Notes under the pieces: generated by a model | Told to the model about the DNA's origin: nothing | The model's database searches: none | What the model saw: the letters and a program-made list of their open reading frames with translations, nothing else | Position numbers and translations under genes: made by a program | Part shown: piece by piece, positions 59,830 to 64,000 of the stretch | Numbering within the stretch: the first letter of the stretch is position 1 | Layout: every line of letters begins with the position of its first letter | Assembly (NCBI GenBank): GCA_963762885.1 | Contig: CAVXNH010000071.1 | Coordinates: 1 to 64,000 of the forward strand | Origin: JASHVB01 sp963762885 | Lineage (GTDB): Bacteria; Pseudomonadota; Alphaproteobacteria; Acetobacterales; Acetobacteraceae | Length of the DNA: 64,000 nucleotides | Reading direction: 5' to 3'

Positions 59830-61271
59830 CGCCGGCGGCAACCCGCAACGTGTTCTGGTCCGGGCTGGAGGCTGCCGTCGCCGGAACGCTGTCCTTCATC
59901 TCGGCGTTCATCGTTGCCCGTCTGGTCGGCCCAGGCGAGTTCGGCATCGGCGCTGCCGCGGTCGCCGTGCACGTCATGTTCTGGGTGGGCGCCAACGCCC
60001 TGTTCGCCGATGCGCTGGTGCAGCGCCCGGCGGTGGACGAAGTCATGGCGTCCAGCGCGTTCTGGGCCTCGGTCGTGGTGGGCGTGGCGTGCGCGGTAAT
60101 CCAGGCCGGCGCAGGTTGGTTGGTCGCAGCCAGCCTGGCGGACACAAGGTTGGTCGCGATGTCTCTGCTGCTGGCGCTGCCGCTGCCGCTGGTCGGCGCC
60201 GGCGGCGTGGCGCAGGGGTTGCTGACGCGCCGGCGCGCCTACCGGGTGCTGGCGGGACGAGCGATTGTCGGCCAGGGCCTCGGCACGGCGGCCGGCATCG
60301 CGGCGGCGCTCGGCGGCGCAGGCGCCTGGGCGCTGGTGTTGCAGCAGTTCGTCACCTCGATCTTGGGCGCGCTGGCCCTGGTGCTGTGCGCTGGCTGGCG
60401 GCCTCATGCGGTGTGGCGCTGGCGGCCGGTGCGCGCACTGCTGCGTGTCGGCGTGCCGCTGACCGCCAGCACGCTGGTGCTGACGGCACGCTACCGGCTG
60501 TTCGCGCTGCTGCTGGGCGGTACCGCGGGTGCGACTGCGCTGGGCGAGACCCACATGGCGTTCCGCCTGGTCGATACCGTGCGCGATCTGTGTTCCACCG
60601 CGTTATGGCGGCTGATGCTGCCGGTGCTGGCGGAGCGCCAGCATGACCCAGTTGCACTGCGCGCCGCCGTGGACCGGCTCCTGGAGCGCAGCGGTATGCT
60701 GATGCTGCCGCTGTGCGGCGCGATGGCGCTGAGCCTGCCATCCGTGGTGCACAGCTTGCTCGGGCCGGCCTGGAGCGCATCCGGCGTGGCGGCGGAGCCG
60801 CTGATCGCGCTGATGGCGGTGCTGATGCTGATGTTCCCCGCGGGCGTCGCGGTTGTCGCGCGCGGCCAGGCGGGTCGGGCTTTGGCCGGCAGTGTCGCGA
60901 GCATGGTGTTGACCCTGGCCGGCGTGGCATGGCTGCGGCCGGGCAGCGCAGCGCAGGCGGTGCTGGTCTGGTGCGGCGCCCAGGCGATGGTGGCGCCTTA
61001 CAGCCTGTGGGTGAACGGCCGCGCGGTGGGCGCTGGGCTGCTGCGGCCGATGCGTGCCGGGCTGCCGATGGCGGGCATCACCCTCGCCGGTCTGGCAGCG
61101 GCGGTCGCATTTCCGGGAATCGCCGGCGCATCCGATGGGTCGCTTCAACAGGCCACGCTGCGGCTCGCCGTGTTTGGCGGCGTTGCCGGTGTGGGTACGG
61201 CGTGGCACTGGCGCTCGCGGCGGTCGCCACCGGAGGGAGGCGGGTCCTGTCGGTCAGTGCTCCGGCAATAG
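59826..61271 (+). CDS. Oligosaccharide flippase-like protein (Wzx family)
   Basis: Membrane protein of 481 residues of the MOP/polysaccharide exporter superfamily. It begins TPAATRNVFWSGLEAAVAGT, then LSFISAFIVARLVGPGEFGI, the family signature. About twelve helices follow. GLLTRRRAYRVLAGRAIVGQ and RLVDTVRDLCSTALWRLMLP are typical internal segments. Its ATG overlaps the previous stop, so it is coupled to the membrane protein. It would flip lipid-linked sugars across the inner membrane. No glycosyltransferase genes lie adjacent. Its 3' end overlaps the convergent CHRD gene by 18 bases. Confidence 0.82.
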   Translation: MTPAATRNVFWSGLEAAVAGTLSFISAFIVARLVGPGEFGIGAAAVAVHVMFWVGANALFADALVQRPAVDEVMASSAFWASVVVGVACAVIQAGAGWLVAASLADTRLVAMSLLLALPLPLVGAGGVAQGLLTRRRAYRVLAGRAIVGQGLGTAAGIAAALGGAGAWALVLQQFVTSILGALALVLCAGWRPHAVWRWRPVRALLRVGVPLTASTLVLTARYRLFALLLGGTAGATALGETHMAFRLVDTVRDLCSTALWRLMLPVLAERQHDPVALRAAVDRLLERSGMLMLPLCGAMALSLPSVVHSLLGPAWSASGVAAEPLIALMAVLMLMFPAGVAVVARGQAGRALAGSVASMVLTLAGVAWLRPGSAAQAVLVWCGAQAMVAPYSLWVNGRAVGAGLLRPMRAGLPMAGITLAGLAAAVAFPGIAGASDGSLQQATLRLAVFGGVAGVGTAWHWRSRRSPPEGGGSCRSVLRQ

Positions 61272-61679
61272 CTGGCCGCGGATCGCCCCACCGGGGTGGG
61301 CCATATTGACAAGGTTCACATACCACAACCCGGCCTCGAGCTGCTGCTCCTGGTCCGGCCGCATGAGCGTGACGCCATGGATAGGATTGGTCGGGTTCAT
61401 CCCCAGCGACATGATCACTCCCGCGGTCCGGCCCGCCGGGGCTGGGCCATTGATGTAGGCTTGCGAGACCGGGGGCGACAGGCCCGCAAAGGTGACGTCG
61501 TAGCTAAGGATGTGGGTGACGGTATCGAGTGACATAGTCGCCTGGCCGGAACCGCCCGACATGCCGGGCGGCACTTCCGACGCGGCGCTCAGTGTGGCGT
61601 GGAATTTCTCTGTCGCCGCCGACGCCGCCCCGGCGAAAACAACGGCGAACCCGGCAAGCAATAATGCACGACGGAACAT
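61254..61679 (-). CDS. Exported CHRD-domain protein
   Basis: Protein of 141 residues. The ATG at 61679 follows AGGGAGGATGC; the N-terminus FRRALLLAGFAVVFAGAASA is a signal peptide. The mature part is one CHRD domain: FHATLSAASEVPPG, GQATMSLDTVTHILSYDVTF, AYINGPAPAGRTAGVIMSLG and the terminal HPGGAIRGQLLPE. CHRD domains are secreted beta-sandwich modules of unknown role in bacteria. It is divergent from the alpha/beta hydrolase. Confidence 0.88.
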   Translation of the reverse strand: MFRRALLLAGFAVVFAGAASAATEKFHATLSAASEVPPGMSGGSGQATMSLDTVTHILSYDVTFAGLSPPVSQAYINGPAPAGRTAGVIMSLGMNPTNPIHGVTLMRPDQEQQLEAGLWYVNLVNMAHPGGAIRGQLLPEH

Positions 61680-61971
61680 TGAGCATCCTCCCTTTGGGCT
61701 TGTGTGCACTGACAGAAAGCAAGCTTTTACCACGGCGCACGCAGAGGGAAACCGAGGGAGGTGGAGCACAGGCCGCCGTTTCAAGGCGCATTCCAACGTG
61801 AGTGACGATGTCACGAACACCACTGTCATTGCGAGGACGCCGACCCCGGTCGGAATGTCCTGGCTCTGCCCGGCTCCAGGCTTCAGACGGAATCAAAATT
61901 TGGCAGAACGCCGCCCTATCTTATACGCTGGCGTTTCCTGCCATCAGCTCATCACTCCATCGGTGACTTCG
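61680..61971. other. Divergent gap with repeat fragments
   Basis: 292 bases between the CHRD and hydrolase genes. Contains a single-arm word 'gcttttaccacggcgcacgc agagggaaaccgaggga' (61724-61760), reminiscent of the CACGGAG family, and 'actgtcattgcgaggacgcc' (61821-61841). No gene. Confidence 0.45.
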
Positions 61972-63249
61972 ATGTTTAATGAGACCCTGATGCCTCTGGC
62001 ACTCATCGTCCTGATGTCGGTGATCAAGCCGCTCTCCGCGGCGGAAGTCCTGGTGGACGGCGTTCCCCTTCCAGCGGATGCACAAGTGGCGACGGTCGTG
62101 GAGACGGATCCCGTCGAACATCGCCAATGGGCCGGTGTCTGGGTCGGTGCCTGGGGCGGAACGCTGAAACATATCTTGGTTGTCGAATCCGTCATGGCGG
62201 ATGGTTCGGCGCGGGTGGTTTATGCGATCGGAGACAATCCCGGGTTCGGGATACGGCGGGAGTGGTCGCGGCAGGAGGCAACCATCTCCGGACGCCATCT
62301 CACCATCTCCAAGCCCGCGTTTTCCGCTACGTACGAACTCAATGACCGGGGCGGATTAAGCGCGACGTACATCCGCGGGACGATTGTCAGCAAGGCGTCC
62401 ATGACGAAGATCGATCTGGCCGCGCTGACGAAGCCAGGCACCATTATCCCATGGACTCGCGGCAAGTCCGATCTTCTGCAAACTGCGCTGATCGAGGACG
62501 GCAAGCCGGTCAACCTCGAGGTGGTAATCTTCAAACCCGATGGCGCCGGGCCGTTCCCGTTGGCGGTGTTCAACCACGGCTCGACGGGCCTGGGCACGAA
62601 TCCGGCAGTGTTCAAGGAAACCCAGTTCGATGTCGGACTGGCGGACTTTCTGAACAGTCGAAGTTGGATCGTCGCATTCCCGCAACGCCGCGGCCGAGGC
62701 AAATCGGATGGTCTCTATGACGAAGGATTTTCCGCGGATCGCGCAGAAGGTTATACTTGCGACTTCACAGTGTCGCTGGCTGGCGCCGAGCGTGCCTTGC
62801 AGGATATCGCAGCGGCCATGACCGCACTTCGGCACCGCCCGGACGTTGCTCCGTCGCGTGTCCTGATCGGCGGCCAATCTCGCGGTGGCATCTTGTCGGT
62901 CGCCTATGCCGGCATGCATCCGGATGAAATCTATGGCGTCATCAATTTTGTCGGCGGTTGGATAGGAACCGGTTGCGATACCGCGAGCCGTCTTAACGGC
63001 ACTCTGTTCGAGCGGGGCGCGCGTTTCGATCGGCCAACGCTCTGGCTCTACGGCCATCACGACTGGTTCTACGATACCCAGCACAGCCGGACCAATTTCG
63101 ATGTGTTCCAGAAGGCTGGCGGACACGGCACCTTCCTGGAATTCGATGTGCCGGGCGGTTCCGGTCACGCCGTCCTATCCAAACCGGGGTTATGGGAGGA
63201 ACCGGTCGCTGAGTATTTGAATGCTCTGGCTGCCGATACGAAACAATAA
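61972..63249 (+). CDS. Exported alpha/beta hydrolase (dienelactone-hydrolase-like)
   Basis: Protein of 425 residues. A signal-like start (MFNETLMPLALIVLMSVIK) is followed by a 130-residue beta domain (VWVGAWGGTLKHILVVESVM, similar to small lipocalin-like folds). The hydrolase domain begins near 175 (FPLAVFNHGSTGLG). The triad is visible: Ser in GGQSRGGILS, Asp in YGHHDWFYD and His in GGSGHAVLSK. Such enzymes cleave esters or lactones in the periplasm. The ATG at 61972 is chosen because the signal begins there. The two-domain arrangement is less common; a role in cell-wall or polymer ester cleavage is possible. Confidence 0.82.
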   Translation: MFNETLMPLALIVLMSVIKPLSAAEVLVDGVPLPADAQVATVVETDPVEHRQWAGVWVGAWGGTLKHILVVESVMADGSARVVYAIGDNPGFGIRREWSRQEATISGRHLTISKPAFSATYELNDRGGLSATYIRGTIVSKASMTKIDLAALTKPGTIIPWTRGKSDLLQTALIEDGKPVNLEVVIFKPDGAGPFPLAVFNHGSTGLGTNPAVFKETQFDVGLADFLNSRSWIVAFPQRRGRGKSDGLYDEGFSADRAEGYTCDFTVSLAGAERALQDIAAAMTALRHRPDVAPSRVLIGGQSRGGILSVAYAGMHPDEIYGVINFVGGWIGTGCDTASRLNGTLFERGARFDRPTLWLYGHHDWFYDTQHSRTNFDVFQKAGGHGTFLEFDVPGGSGHAVLSKPGLWEEPVAEYLNALAADTKQ

Positions 63250-63257
63250 CAGACACC

Positions 63258-63357
63258 CCCACCTCTCCCGCGGGAGCGCGAGAGAGCCTGCCCTCGGGCG
63301 CTTGACCCGGGGGTCGAGACACGAAGCGTCGAGGATGAGGGTGATCGGGTCGGCAAG
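63258..63357. repeat. CCTCTCCCGCGGGAG repeat, second copy
   Basis: Layout as at 41104-41203: hairpin cctctcccgcgggagcgcgag, second hairpin ccctcgggcgcttgacccggg, tail gagggtgatcgggtcggca. It begins right after the hydrolase stop and could terminate its transcript. Confidence 0.7.
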
Positions 63358-63439
63358 CTATAACCTTGTCTCGCCCCTCCGCAAGCACGAATCACGACGC
63401 CGGGGCCAGCCGCTGACCGGCCCCTTCGCGATGCGCCTG

Positions 63440-63556
63440 GTCCATCGGTGTGCATCGGTGTGCATCGGTGGTTCCAATGCCTTCCTTGGCATTCCATCGC
63501 CGAAACCGCGCAAAGTATTGGAACCACCGAGTCACACCGATGCACACCGATGGACC
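63440..63556. repeat. Hairpin made of CATCGGTG words
   Basis: The left arm is three tandem copies of catcggtgtg, then catcggtggttccaatgc; the right arm starts attggaaccaccgagtcaca, then ccgatgcacaccgatggac. The loop is about 37 bases. Same architecture as the CACGGAG and CACAGATAAG hairpins but a different word. Confidence 0.85.
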
Positions 63557-63665
63557 GAGCCGCATGATGGTCAGTTGGCCATCCGTTGGATTTCACCTCG
63601 GTCCCAACAAGCAACTGCTCCAAGGCAACCGCATTTGGTATTTGCCACTCTGCAGCAAGAAAGCA

Positions 63666-63785
63666 TTTATCACGGAGATAGAACGAGGGCCACGGTGGGC
63701 CACGGAGGCAGTGTGCCACTCCGCTGCTGAAGCGGCACACTGGCTCCGTGGCCCACCGTGGCCCTCGTTCTATCTCCGTGATAAA
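63666..63785. repeat. CACGGAG hairpin, second full copy
   Basis: Arms of about 43 bp: tttatcacggagatagaacg, agggccacggtgggccacgg, mirrored to 63785. Inner pair cagtgtgcc / ggcacactg. The left flank (catttggtatttgcc...gcaagaaag, 63630-63665) matches, in reverse, the flank of the copy at 8641-8780. The remaining 63790-64000 holds no gene that I can support. Confidence 0.88.
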
Positions 63786-64000
63786 ATACTTCGCGGAGTA
63801 GCCCGCCCGCTCCTGCAATCCTGGGCATCCGCCGAGCACCCACCGCCGCAAATGCGAACCCCGGACACTGCACCCTCCTTCGCTCGCAGGCCTGGACCGC
63901 GATGCGGACCCAGGTTGGGGCGCGTAAACATCCGTGGCCGGTCGGGCGACGCCAGCCGGTAGTGACCCGCAATGACATTTGAATGTGGTGCGTCGCTGAG

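Noticed and set aside
63440..63556. CRISPR array
   Set aside because: The repeated CATCGGTG units are adjacent without spacers and mirrored into a hairpin; no cas genes occur.

Overview
The window is high-GC DNA from a Gram-negative bacterium, most likely an alphaproteobacterium of the Acetobacteraceae or a near relative. The case rests on a squalene-hopene cyclase, Tat-exported molybdenum hydroxylase and amidase, a Hint-domain protein of the type common in that family, many MFS carriers and acyl-CoA or sugar-acid enzymes, and dense 'GTCATGGCCGG'-type palindromes. I assign no genus. I saw no rRNA, tRNA, CRISPR array or replication origin.

Layout. 0.3-4.9 kb: a four-gene, overlapping periplasmic molybdenum hydroxylase operon (FeS, Mo and FAD subunits plus a nitroreductase-like protein). 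5.2-8.4 kb: a minus-strand operon pdxA-like, MFS carrier, COG3618 amidohydrolase, probably sugar-acid catabolism. 8.6-9.3 kb: a long hairpin beside the remnant of a RelE-like toxin and its surviving antitoxin. 9.4-15.2 kb: acyl-CoA dehydrogenase, a frameshifted hydratase, rlmB, a Tat-dependent cell-wall amidase and a P1-family peptidase. 15.4-19.7 kb: exported beta-propellers, a Yx(F/W)xxD protein and a DUF305 protein.

19.7-27.1 kb is the scrambled accessory zone: a sigma-factor stub, a truncated aminotransferase, a broken serine recombinase, two different ISL3-family insertion sequences, and a decayed second copy of the start of an RND pump gene. Between that dead copy and the live pump gene (27.2-30.3 kb) sits a gene for a repetitive lectin-like propeller protein.

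30.3-42.0 kb holds single metabolic genes (rhodanese, PhyH dioxygenase, GlcG-like protein, a large unknown, a methyltransferase), an NMT1-type ABC importer, and two overlapping SDR dehydrogenases, with palindrome clusters between them. 42.2-45.7 kb carries the two most unusual proteins: a Cox11/CtaG domain fused to a c-type cytochrome, and a beta-helix repeat protein fused to a Hint domain. 45.8-46.2 kb is a nested 436-bp palindrome. 46.3-50.5 kb: frameshifted EamA carrier, a two-subunit aconitase X (large subunit frameshifted) and an MFS carrier. 50.6-52.6 kb: STAS protein and Na/Pi cotransporter. 52.6-53.8 kb: gene debris, including a decayed Phd/PIN toxin-antitoxin pair. 54.0-56.0 kb: shc. 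56.5-63.2 kb: a class I amidotransferase-like protein, a membrane protein with a flippase, a CHRD protein and an alpha/beta hydrolase. The end is filled with hairpin repeats.

Two themes stand out. Gene decay is common: at least six genes are frameshifted and five or more are truncated, mostly near mobile or repeat elements. Palindromes of several unrelated sequence families share one design, with arms built from short reiterated words. All functions are read from the sequence alone; no database search was made.
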